Program-made: the position numbers and the translations under genes
In this document: positions 1-7,138 of the stretch, one piece after another
How the letters are laid out: every line of letters begins with the position of its first letter
Numbering within the stretch: the stretch's first letter is position 1
Notes under the pieces: model-generated
Told to the model about the DNA's origin: nothing
Seen by the model: only the letters and a program-made list of their open reading frames with translations
Databases searched by the model: none
Assembly (NCBI RefSeq): GCF_003814555.1
Contig: NZ_RKQN01000002.1
Coordinates: 682,001 to 746,000, forward strand
Origin: Vulcaniibacterium tengchongense
GTDB taxonomy: Bacteria > Pseudomonadota > Gammaproteobacteria > Xanthomonadales > Xanthomonadaceae
Direction: 5' to 3'
Length of the DNA: 64,000 bases

Positions 1-696
1 GTCGAGGCGGTCGGGCAGGTGATCGCGCAGTACCGGCCGGACGGCCTGGTGCTGACGCCGCCGCTGACCGACGACGGCGCCCTGCTCGAGCGCCTGCGCC
101 ACCTCGGCGTGCGCTACGCCGGGCTGTCGGCCAAGCCCGGCAACGTCCGCATCGGCGCGGTGCTGGACGAGCGCCGCGCGGTCGCGGAGATGCTCGCCCA
201 CGTGGTCGCGCTCGGCCATCGCCGCATCGGCCACATCACCGGCCACCGCGACCACGGCGCGCGCGCCTGGCGCCTGGCCGGCTACCGCGACGGCCTGCGC
301 CGCGCCGGCATCGCCTACGACCCGGCGCTGGTGGTCGAGGGCCGCCACACCTTCGAGTCCGGCGTCGCCGGCGCGCGCCGCCTGCTCGACCTGGCGCACC
401 CGCCGAGCGCGATCTTCGCCGCCAACGACGACACCGCCGCCGGGGTGATCTTCGAGGCCAGCGAGCGCGGCCTGCGCGTGCCCGACGACCTGTCGGTGTT
501 CGGTTTCGACGACACGCCGTTGTCGCGGCAGATCTGGCCCGGGCTGAGCACCGTGCGCCAGCCCAGCCGCGAGATGGGCCGGATCGCCGCCGAGCAGTTG
601 CTGCGGGAGATCCGCGGCACCGGCACGGGGCGCGTGGTGCGGGTGCCGTACCAGCTGCAGCTGCGCCGCTCCATCGGCCCGCGACGGCGGGCGTGA
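1..696 (+). CDS. LacI-family transcriptional regulator, 3' part
   Basis: The reading frame is open from base 1, so the 5' end, including the helix-turn-helix, lies outside the window. About 231 residues remain and match the periplasmic-binding-protein-like sensor domain of LacI repressors: an LGHRRIGHITG segment, a GYRDGLRRAG segment, an IFAANDDTAAG segment and a GFDDTPLSRQIWPGLSTVRQP segment near the C-terminus occur in the usual order. The family binds a sugar or nucleoside and releases an operator. The effector cannot be read from the sequence. It resembles the full LacI gene at 17860 in the same window (shared VVEG, GARRLL and SRQ/SKQ-WP-L blocks), so it may also be a sugar regulator. It converges with the thioesterase gene at 767. 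Confidence 0.9.
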   Translation, partial: VEAVGQVIAQYRPDGLVLTPPLTDDGALLERLRHLGVRYAGLSAKPGNVRIGAVLDERRAVAEMLAHVVALGHRRIGHITGHRDHGARAWRLAGYRDGLRRAGIAYDPALVVEGRHTFESGVAGARRLLDLAHPPSAIFAANDDTAAGVIFEASERGLRVPDDLSVFGFDDTPLSRQIWPGLSTVRQPSREMGRIAAEQLLREIRGTGTGRVVRVPYQLQLRRSIGPRRRA

Positions 697-766
697 GTGG
701 GCGAAGCGGGGAACCAAGAGAAGCGCGGCCTGCGCCGGCGTCCCCGCTCCTGTCCCCCGCGCCCCG

Positions 767-1213
767 TCATCCGCTCCTCGCCACCACGGCCAGGGTCAGC
801 CGCGACACGCACACCGGCCGGCCGCGTTCGTCCTCGATCCGGATCTCCCAGACCTGGGTGCTGCGGCCGACGTGCAGTGGGCGCGCGGTGCCGGTCACCA
901 CGCCCTCGCGCACGCCGCGCAGGTGGTTGGCGTTGATCTCGATGCCGACCACGCCCTGGCCCTCGCCCACGCACAGGCCGCCGGCGCTGCTGCCGAGCGT
1001 CTCCGCCAGCAGCACCGAGGCGCCGCCGTGGAGCAGACCGTACGGTTGCCGGGTGCGGGCGTCGACCGGCATGGTCGCGCGCAGGTAGTCCGGGCCGAGT
1101 TCGGTGAAGACGATGCCCAGCGGCTCCATCGCGGTGCCGCGGGACAGGGCGTTGAGGTCGTCGAGGGATACGCCGGGGCGGAACAGCGGCGCGGGATCGG
1201 CAGGCGGAGTCAT
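767..1213 (-). CDS. hotdog-fold thioesterase (PaaI/YdiI-like)
   Basis: A 148-residue protein, the normal length for a single-hotdog acyl-CoA thioesterase. The 4HBT signature is clear: a GLLHGGASVLLAE segment around residues 61-73 supplies the HGG turn and the acidic residue used in catalysis, and an INANHLR segment follows. Such enzymes hydrolyse aryl- or acyl-CoA esters in the cytoplasm, and the YdiI/MenI branch acts on menaquinone-pathway intermediates. The substrate here is not determined. The ATG at 1213 is chosen because it precedes the conserved domain at the spacing normal for this family. The gene stands alone between a convergent LacI gene and the two small genes upstream. Confidence 0.88.
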   Translation of the reverse strand: MTPPADPAPLFRPGVSLDDLNALSRGTAMEPLGIVFTELGPDYLRATMPVDARTRQPYGLLHGGASVLLAETLGSSAGGLCVGEGQGVVGIEINANHLRGVREGVVTGTARPLHVGRSTQVWEIRIEDERGRPVCVSRLTLAVVARSG

Positions 1214-1274
1214 CGCCGCACGATAGCCGAGCGCCGCGTCCGGCGGCCAGCCCGGCGGGGCCGGGCGGCGGAAC

Positions 1275-1331
1275 AAAAAGCGGTCCGATCGGGGCGCCGC
1301 CGTGCCGGCGGCCGCTGCGCCATCCGGACCG
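1275..1331 (-). terminator. candidate terminator of the small-gene pair
   Basis: Read on the minus strand, a 7-nt arm (complement of 1325-1331) pairs with its partner at 1281-1287, with a second GC-rich hairpin inside, and five Ts (complement of 1275-1279) follow. It lies just downstream of the small gene ending at 1345. The long interior makes this a moderate call. Confidence 0.35.
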
Positions 1332-1344
1332 GGGGAAACCGGGC

Positions 1345-1539
1345 TCAGGCGCAGCGGAAGCGCGGCTGCATCCACTCGCGCACGTAGCGGCGCTCGCTGG
1401 CGTAGCCGCTGCTGTTGCCGTAGCCGATGCCGAAGTCGCGCTCGCGATGGACGTGGCGGGCCGGCGCGGCGGCCGGCAGGGGCGTGCGCAGGGGCGCGGC
1501 GGCCGGGGCGTTCGGGGCGGAAAGGCGCGGGGCGTTCAT
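1345..1539 (-). CDS. small uncharacterised protein, tandem copy 2
   Basis: A 64-residue protein whose C-terminal half matches the protein encoded just upstream (1567-1746). Both share HRERDFG, GYG, SSGYAS, an R-Y-x-R motif, a Trp and the C-terminal tetrad RFRCA minus one (FRCA). The N-terminus is a loose Ala/Pro-rich stretch. I recognise no family. The pair of conserved blocks in the tail with a variable head, plus a Cys two residues from the end, makes it look like a short conserved peptide family rather than chance. The start ATG at 1539 has a weak purine stretch (GAGAG) upstream. It is probably co-transcribed with the upstream copy, since the gap is 27 bases. Confidence 0.6.
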   Translation of the reverse strand: MNAPRLSAPNAPAAAPLRTPLPAAAPARHVHRERDFGIGYGNSSGYASERRYVREWMQPRFRCA

Positions 1540-1566
1540 GGTCTTGCTCTCGGTGGGAACGGCGGG

Positions 1567-1746
1567 TCAGGCGCAACGGAAGCGCGACGGCGCCCAGTCG
1601 CGGGTATAGCGCGGCACGCTGGCGTAGCCGCTACTGCTGCCGTAGCCGACGCCGAAGTCGCGTTCGCGGTGGGCGCGGCGGGCGGCCAGCAGCACGACGG
1701 GGGCCGGGGCGGCGGGGTGGGTCGGGGCGGGGCGGGAAGCGTTCAT
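1567..1746 (-). CDS. small uncharacterised protein, tandem copy 1
   Basis: A 59-residue protein and the first gene of the tandem pair. Its start at 1746 is preceded by AAGGA at a good ribosome-binding distance. Conserved blocks shared with the next gene are HRERDFG, GYG, SSGYAS, RY-x-R, W and a FRCA end. No signal peptide or membrane segment is visible. The composition is rich in Gly, Ser, Tyr and Arg in the C-terminal half. Function is unknown; a structural, regulatory or modified-peptide role are all open. There is no neighbouring maturation enzyme that would support a modified-peptide reading. Confidence 0.6.
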   Translation of the reverse strand: MNASRPAPTHPAAPAPVVLLAARRAHRERDFGVGYGSSSGYASVPRYTRDWAPSRFRCA

Positions 1747-2240
1747 GGCGGTGTCCTTCGTGGGGTGTGCGTTGGTGTGTTGGTAAAGTACAACACCAGC
1801 TCAATCCCGCCATGGGCCGGAAGTCACCCCACCGAAGACCTAGGCCGGGCGGGTCCGGCGGGGCCGGGGCGGAACACATCGATAGGAGATGGCGCGGCGC
1901 GCCGTTCGGTTGCCATGACCGATGGCCTAGCCGGAGCACGAGGGGAGAGGAACGGGAGAGGCGGAGCGCGGCGTTGCCGTGCTGCACGGCGCCGCCCTTC
2001 CGCCGACGGCTCGCGCGCGCCAAATCAGGGGGATACGGCGCCGGGCGACCAAGGGCACGTTGCCCGGAGCCGGCGCGACGCCCGGATGCGATCTCGGCGC
2101 ATCCGATGGGGCTGGACGACAGGAGGCCGCGGGAAGCGAGCAGGCCGGCGCGCGGTTTCGCTCGAGCGGCTCCCGCCCTTCGTTGCTCGGCGCACGCATG
2201 CCCGCGCCGTCCCGACGATGCGCCCGCGCCGGCGGGCGAG
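1747..2240. other. 494-base gap, no convincing gene
   Basis: The gap lies between the start of the small-gene pair and the stop of the phospholipase-D-like gene. The right-hand part nearest 1747 should hold the promoter of the small genes; on the minus strand a TTGTAC stretch near 1787 could be a -35, but no clear -10 follows. Open frames here lack family resemblance and look like composition artefacts. Nothing else is seen. Confidence 0.5.
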
Positions 2241-4268
2241 TCACAGGATCGGGGCGAGGCCCGCGCCGAAGGCGGTGAAGATGCGGGTGGTCAGGCCCTT
2301 GAGGCCGAGCGCGACCTCGGGGAAGTCCCCGACCGGCCGGTAGCAGGCGCGGAAGTTCGGGTCGCTGGGCAGCAGCGGCTGCGGGCAGTCCGGGCCGGGC
2401 ACGAATTCGTAGCTGGTGGCGTAGCGCATCGGCCAGAAGTCGAGCACCGGCATCGCCTCGAACAGCTTGCCCAGCGAGTAGGTCAGGCCCGACAGCACGA
2501 CCGGCTTGTCGCGCCGTGCGATCACCCAGGAGTTGGCCGGGGCGATGTCGCGGCGGATGCTCGCCGCCAGCGCGCGGGCGAACGCCGGATCCTCGATCAC
2601 CACCGCGCTCTCGGTGTTGTAGTGGTCGCCGCGCGGGTCGAAGTTGTGGGTGCCGACCACGCCGATGCGCTCGTCGATCACCAGCGACTTGGCGTGCAGG
2701 CCGATGCGCACGCCGGCGCGCTTGAGCGGCACCGGCTGGTTGACCCGGCGCGAGGCGTAGCGCAGCGCGCCGTACTCGCGCGACAGCGCGCGCCGGTACT
2801 GCTCGCGCCCGACCACGCTGTTGCGGTCGTAGCGGCGGCGCAGATCGCGCAGCTCGGCGGCGCGGCGCGCCCGGCGCGCAGCCTCGTTCTGGTCCGGTTC
2901 CAGGCCCTCGCCGGTCAGCGCGCGCGCGGGCTCGACCGACTGCGGGTCGGCGTCGCCGCCGAGGTCGTCGAACTCCGGCAACGGCGCGCCGGTCGCGGCC
3001 AGGTCGATCGGCGCGTCGAGCGGGAACGGCTTGTACTCGTAGATGTTGAAGCCGAACTCGCGCAGGTAGCGGCGCTTGTACTTGTACGACAGCGCGTAGG
3101 CGATGAAGGCGTCCGTCGCGGCCAGGCTGTTGGTGGAGACGATCACCCGCGGGCGCCGCTCGGGCGGGCGCCGCCGCAGTTCGCGGAACAGGCCCTGCGC
3201 CGACTTCGACAGCACCAGGTACGGCGTCTGCAGCAGCACCTCCTCCCGCGCCGATTCGATCAGCCCGCGCAACGAGTCCGACGCCGGCGCCTGCGCCTCG
3301 CCGGCGTCGCGGTGCTTGTCCGGGGTGTCGGAGATGTAGCGCACCCGCCCCACCGGCAGCGCCGCCTCGGCCAGCCGCCGCCGCACGGTCTCGCCGTCGG
3401 CCACGTCGCGGCGCAGCGCCTCGGCGCGCTGCGGCCGCTCGAACCGCGCCGGCGGCAGCGCCGGCACGCCGTCCTCGAGGACGCGCCGGCCGACGTCGTT
3501 GAGCCGCTCCACCGGCACGCTGCGGCGGTCGTCCCAGAAGCGGGCGAAGTCCTCGCTCATCTGCCGCGCCACCGGCCCGGCGACCAGCAGGTCGCGGTCG
3601 CGGAAGTTGTATTCGTCGTCCCAGTCGTAATAGTCGTCCTGGTAGTTGCGCCCGCCGGTGATGCCGACCGCGCCGTCGACCAGCAGCAGCTTGGTGTGCA
3701 TGCGCTGGTTCAGGCGCCGCCAGCAGCAGGCCGCGGCGAGGGCGTACTTGGGGTAGCTGATCTGGGCGCGGCCGAGCACCGGGTTGTAGAGGCGCAGCTC
3801 GAAGTTGGCGTGCACCCCGGCCAGCGCGGCCAGGGTGTCGACGTGCTTGAGCGCGGCCAGCTGGTCGATCAGCACCCGCACCCGCACGCCGCGCCGCGCC
3901 GCCGCGATCAGCTCGTCCAGCACCAGCCGGCCGGCGTCGTCCTCGTCGAAGATGTAGGTCTGCAGGTCGATCGCGGTGGTGGCGCTGCGGATCAGGTTGA
4001 CCCGCGCCAGCAGCGCATCCGGGCCCTTGTCCAGGATCAGGGCGTAATGCCGCGGCTGGTCCGGCCGCGATTCGGCGAACGCGCGCGCGGCCAGCTCGCG
4101 CAGCGGCGAGGGCTGCGCGCAGGCGTCGGCGCGGTCGCAGGCCAGCGCCTGCGGGCGCGCCGCGGCGACGATCGCGCCGGCGCGGTCGCGCTGCGCCGGG
4201 CTGAGCGTGGCGCAGGCGGACAGGGCCAGCGCCAGCAGGACGGCCGCGCCGCGTCGCCACAGGCTCAC
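2241..4268 (-). CDS. phospholipase D / cardiolipin-synthase-like lipoprotein
   Basis: A 675-residue protein with two HxK(x4)D phosphatidyltransferase motifs: HTKLLLVD at about residues 191-198, followed by GGRN, and HAKSLVID near residue 524, followed by GTHNF. The two motifs form one active site that moves phosphatidyl groups, as in ClsC-type cardiolipin synthases; a general phosphodiesterase is also possible. A GTG start at 4268 gives a lipoprotein signal ending in the lipobox LSAC, which places the protein in the envelope. It is longer than E. coli ClsC (about 473 residues), with an extra segment between the motifs. The GTG overlaps the YceI stop codon by four bases, so translation of the two genes is probably coupled. 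Confidence 0.88.
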   Translation of the reverse strand: MSLWRRGAAVLLALALSACATLSPAQRDRAGAIVAAARPQALACDRADACAQPSPLRELAARAFAESRPDQPRHYALILDKGPDALLARVNLIRSATTAIDLQTYIFDEDDAGRLVLDELIAAARRGVRVRVLIDQLAALKHVDTLAALAGVHANFELRLYNPVLGRAQISYPKYALAAACCWRRLNQRMHTKLLLVDGAVGITGGRNYQDDYYDWDDEYNFRDRDLLVAGPVARQMSEDFARFWDDRRSVPVERLNDVGRRVLEDGVPALPPARFERPQRAEALRRDVADGETVRRRLAEAALPVGRVRYISDTPDKHRDAGEAQAPASDSLRGLIESAREEVLLQTPYLVLSKSAQGLFRELRRRPPERRPRVIVSTNSLAATDAFIAYALSYKYKRRYLREFGFNIYEYKPFPLDAPIDLAATGAPLPEFDDLGGDADPQSVEPARALTGEGLEPDQNEAARRARRAAELRDLRRRYDRNSVVGREQYRRALSREYGALRYASRRVNQPVPLKRAGVRIGLHAKSLVIDERIGVVGTHNFDPRGDHYNTESAVVIEDPAFARALAASIRRDIAPANSWVIARRDKPVVLSGLTYSLGKLFEAMPVLDFWPMRYATSYEFVPGPDCPQPLLPSDPNFRACYRPVGDFPEVALGLKGLTTRIFTAFGAGLAPIL

Positions 4269-4855
4269 GGCGGCGGCTCCGGGCGCAGGCGCACGCGCAG
4301 GGTGAAGCGGACGCGGTCGAGCAGCGCGAACTGCCAGCCGTCCAGGCCGTAGTCGGCGCGGCTCACGCTGCCGCGGGCGACCACGTCGCAGTCGCGCCCG
4401 GGGCGGGCGCAGCCGGCCGGGTCGATGACGAAGGTCTCGATCCGGCTGACGCCATGCATCGTGAGCTTGCCGCGCAGGCGGCCGCCGTCCTGGACCAGGG
4501 CGTAGGGATGGGGCTCGGACACGAACTCGATCAGCGGGTAACGTTCGGCGTCGAAGAAGCGCGGGCCGCGCGCGAGCCGGGTGTGGCGCTCGGAGTCCCC
4601 CACCCGCACCGCGCCGGTGGCGAGGCGGATCCGCACCGTCCGGCGCCCGTCGGGCAGGGTCTCGACCTCGCCCTCGTACCGCGGGAAGTCGCCGGCCACC
4701 TTCTGCCCCCAGCGGGTGCGCAGCTCGAAGCCGAAGCGCGTGTGCGCCGGGTCGAAGCCCTGCACCGGGGCGGGCTGGGCGGAGTCCGCCGACGCCAGGC
4801 CCGGCAGGGCCAGGGCCGCGCACAGCAGCAGATCGCGTCCAAGGCTTCCGGTCAC
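4265..4855 (-). CDS. YceI-family exported protein
   Basis: A 196-residue protein starting at GTG 4855, which overlaps the SixA stop by four bases. An N-terminal hydrophobic stretch ending near ASA is a likely signal peptide. The rest shows the YceI lipocalin-like barrel pattern: an HTRFGFELRTRWGQKVAG opening, FFDAERYPLIEFVS in the middle and KLTMHGVSR further on. YceI proteins bind amphiphilic or isoprenoid molecules in the periplasm, and the ligand is unknown here. The tight arrangement SixA-YceI-phospholipase suggests one transcript, but the family gives no common pathway. Confidence 0.85.
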   Translation of the reverse strand: MTGSLGRDLLLCAALALPGLASADSAQPAPVQGFDPAHTRFGFELRTRWGQKVAGDFPRYEGEVETLPDGRRTVRIRLATGAVRVGDSERHTRLARGPRFFDAERYPLIEFVSEPHPYALVQDGGRLRGKLTMHGVSRIETFVIDPAGCARPGRDCDVVARGSVSRADYGLDGWQFALLDRVRFTLRVRLRPEPPP

Positions 4856-5340
4856 GGCCACCAGAAGGCGTCGAGCCGCGCGGCGCCGGGTTCCAGCGCC
4901 TGGCCCGGCGGCAGCGACAGCGCGGCGATGCCGGCCGGCGGCATGCCGCGGTAGTCGCCGGACTGGCCGCTGTGCAGCAGCGCCGCCAGCCGCTCCAGCC
5001 CCGGGTTGTGCCCGACCAGCATCAGCCGGCCGGCGTCGCCGTGGGCGTCGGCCAGGGCGATCAGGGTGCCGGGCGTGGCCTCGTAGATGGCCGGTTCGAT
5101 GCGCTGGTCGACGTAGCCGATCACCGCCAGCACCGCCTCGAGGGTCTCGCGGGTGCGCCGCGCCGGCGAGCACAGCACGCAATCGGGCACCAGCTTGTTC
5201 GCGGCGAGCCAGCGCCCGGCGGCTTCGGCTTCGGCCAGGCCCTCGGCCGAGAGCGGCCGGTCCAGGTCCGCCTGGCCGGCGCTTGCCGGCTCGGCGTGGG
5301 CGTGGCGCAGCAGGATCAGTTCGCGCATTCGCGTCGCCAT
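4852..5340 (-). CDS. sixA: phosphohistidine phosphatase SixA-like
   Basis: A 162-residue single-domain histidine phosphatase. The catalytic LRHAHAE motif lies near the N-terminus (residues 11-17), SPARRTRETLE supplies the second Arg cluster near residue 58, and LVGHNPGLERL near residue 108 carries the second catalytic His. SixA removes phosphate from histidine phosphotransfer (HPt) proteins in the cytoplasm. An internal ATG at 5328 would start directly at MRELILLRHAHAE and match the family N-terminus better; neither start has a strong ribosome-binding site. It is the first gene of an overlapping three-gene set. Confidence 0.88.
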   Translation of the reverse strand: MATRMRELILLRHAHAEPASAGQADLDRPLSAEGLAEAEAAGRWLAANKLVPDCVLCSPARRTRETLEAVLAVIGYVDQRIEPAIYEATPGTLIALADAHGDAGRLMLVGHNPGLERLAALLHSGQSGDYRGMPPAGIAALSLPPGQALEPGAARLDAFWWP

Positions 5341-5455
5341 TTCGGAATCCGGCCGGCATTATCCCCGACTCGCGCGCCGCGCCGCGTTAGGCCGACGCGC
5401 ACGGCGTCGGGCACGCCTCCGCCCGCGCGGACCCGCATGCCGGCGCCGCGCGCGC

Positions 5456-6088
5456 TCAGGCCTTCTTCAACCAGCGCAGCAGCGGCTGCCAGTCGGCCTG
5501 GTGCTCGCGCACCTGCAGCGACTGGTAGTCGAACAGGCTTTTGCCCAGCCCGACCAGCACCACGTAGGCCTGGCTGTCGCGCAATTGCGCCACCAGCGGG
5601 TACGGCCAGGCCGCGAGCAGTTCCAGCGCCTGCTGCGTGGCGTTGGTCCAGGGCTTGAGCCGGTTGCCGACCAGGCCGACCCGCAGCTCGCCCCGGCGTA
5701 CCCGCGGATGCCGCGCCAGCGAATCCAGGAACGGCACGCTGGCCTCGATGTCCAGCGCCGAGGGCTGCACCGGCACCACCACCGCGTCGGCCTGCTCCAG
5801 GAACGGTTCCAGGTCCTCGCCCATCGCCCCGGCCGGGGCGTCGATCAGCAGGCGCTGGGCGTCGTCCGGCAATTGTTTGCGCCAGGCCTTGCGGCGGGTG
5901 CCGTCGAGCGGCAGCACCGCGCTGTCCAGCGCGGCCCGGCGCTGCGCCCAGCGGGTGGAGGACCCCTGCGGGTCGGCATCGACCAGGACGGTGCGCAGGC
6001 CGTCGAGCGCCGCCTGCGCGGCGAGATGGGTGACGATCGTGGTCTTGCCGACGCCGCCTTTGGAACTGGCCACCAGGACGGTCTTCAT
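5456..6088 (-). CDS. ParA/MinD-like ATPase, orphan
   Basis: A 210-residue protein with a deviant Walker A motif (KGGVGKTT, residues 10-17), a DADPQGS switch I segment and a LLIDAPAG Walker B-like segment, as in small ParA-family ATPases that position DNA or protein cargo. The start at 6088 follows a GGGGAG ribosome-binding site. No parB-like partner or centromere-like repeats are adjacent, so it is likely a chromosomal orphan ParA. Its cargo cannot be told. The C-terminus contains SLFDYQSLQVREHQADW, typical of the VirC1-like/ParA chromosomal group. Confidence 0.82.
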   Translation of the reverse strand: MKTVLVASSKGGVGKTTIVTHLAAQAALDGLRTVLVDADPQGSSTRWAQRRAALDSAVLPLDGTRRKAWRKQLPDDAQRLLIDAPAGAMGEDLEPFLEQADAVVVPVQPSALDIEASVPFLDSLARHPRVRRGELRVGLVGNRLKPWTNATQQALELLAAWPYPLVAQLRDSQAYVVLVGLGKSLFDYQSLQVREHQADWQPLLRWLKKA

Positions 6089-6224
6089 GCGGACTCCCCT
6101 CTGGATGGAAGCCGCAGCGTACACCGCCGCCAGGGAGCGTGCATGCGGCTGCGGGGAAGGATCGGAGAGGAGCGAGGAAGCGGACGAGCCACCCGCTTTT
6201 GCGCCTCTTCGCTCGCTCCGGGCG

Positions 6225-7130
6225 TCAGCCGCTCCAGTGCGCCCACAGCGGCAGGGTCAGCAGCGACAGCAGCAGGCCGTAGCCCACCATCGCCGCGGCC
6301 AGGCGCGGCACCAGGCCATGGGCGATCGCCAGCGCGCCGGCGGTCACCATCGGCGGCATCGCCGCCTCCAGCACCGTCGCCCGGGCGATCTCGCCGCGCA
6401 GGCCGAGCCACGGCGCCAGCAGCAGCGCCAGCGCCGGCAGCACCGCCAGCTTCAACGCCAGGCCGGCCGCCAGCGGCTTGAGCTCGTCGCGCGGCAGGCT
6501 CAGCCGCACCGACAGGCCGATCGCCAGCATCGCCAGCGGCAGCAACGCATCGGACAGCCGCTGCAGCCCGCCGGCGACCCATGCCGGCGGGTGCGCCGGC
6601 ATCACCGTGAACCCCGCCAGCAGGGCCCACAACGGCGGGAACTTCGCCACGCGCAGCGCGACCTGGCGCAGGCCCGGCGCCTGCTCGCCGCCGTAGCGCG
6701 CCAGCACCCACAGGCCGAACGTCGACAGGACCAGGAAGGTGCCGAACTGGTCGTACACCACCGCGTACGGCAGCGCGTGCTCGCCGATCAGCGCGCGCGT
6801 CAGCGGGTAGCCGAGGAAGCTGGTATTGCCATGCGCGACGGTCAGCAGCAGCACCGCATGCTCCGCGCGGCGGAACTTCAGCCCGCGCGCGGCCAGGCCG
6901 ACCAGCAGCACGGTCGCGCCGAGCAGCAGCCACGGCACCGCGACCACCCCCAGCAGCGCCGGCTCCAGCTGCAGCCGCGGCGCGTAGCGCAGCACCGCCG
7001 CCGGCAGGCACACGTACAGCACCACCAGGTTGAGGGTCTGCGCCGCCTCGGCGGGCAGCGCGCGCAGGCGTTGGAACAGGTAGCCCAGCGCCAGCATCGC
7101 CAGCACCAGGGCGAAGGCGTCGAAAGCCAT
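6225..7130 (-). CDS. AEC-family transporter (auxin efflux carrier-like)
   Basis: A 301-residue inner membrane protein of about ten hydrophobic helices. It starts with a helix, has a central HGNTSFLGYPLTRALIG segment characteristic of bacterial AEC (PF03547) permeases, and ends with a helix. Characterised members move malonate, malate or similar organic acids. The substrate here is unknown. It lies 8 bases downstream of the gamma-glutamyltransferase stop-to-start gap on the same strand, so the two are likely co-transcribed with the transferase gene first. Confidence 0.83.
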   Translation of the reverse strand: MAFDAFALVLAMLALGYLFQRLRALPAEAAQTLNLVVLYVCLPAAVLRYAPRLQLEPALLGVVAVPWLLLGATVLLVGLAARGLKFRRAEHAVLLLTVAHGNTSFLGYPLTRALIGEHALPYAVVYDQFGTFLVLSTFGLWVLARYGGEQAPGLRQVALRVAKFPPLWALLAGFTVMPAHPPAWVAGGLQRLSDALLPLAMLAIGLSVRLSLPRDELKPLAAGLALKLAVLPALALLLAPWLGLRGEIARATVLEAAMPPMVTAGALAIAHGLVPRLAAAMVGYGLLLSLLTLPLWAHWSG

Positions 7131-7138
7131 GATGCCGC

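Noticed and set aside
1345-1746. Reading the small-gene pair as RiPP precursors
   Set aside because: No radical SAM, cyclase, protease or exporter gene for maturation is near, and the tail lacks a standard leader/core junction.
1302-4352. A 1016-codon plus-strand frame opposite the phospholipase-D-like gene
   Set aside because: Arg- and Ala-rich composition, no domain, fully antisense to a gene with two HKD motifs.
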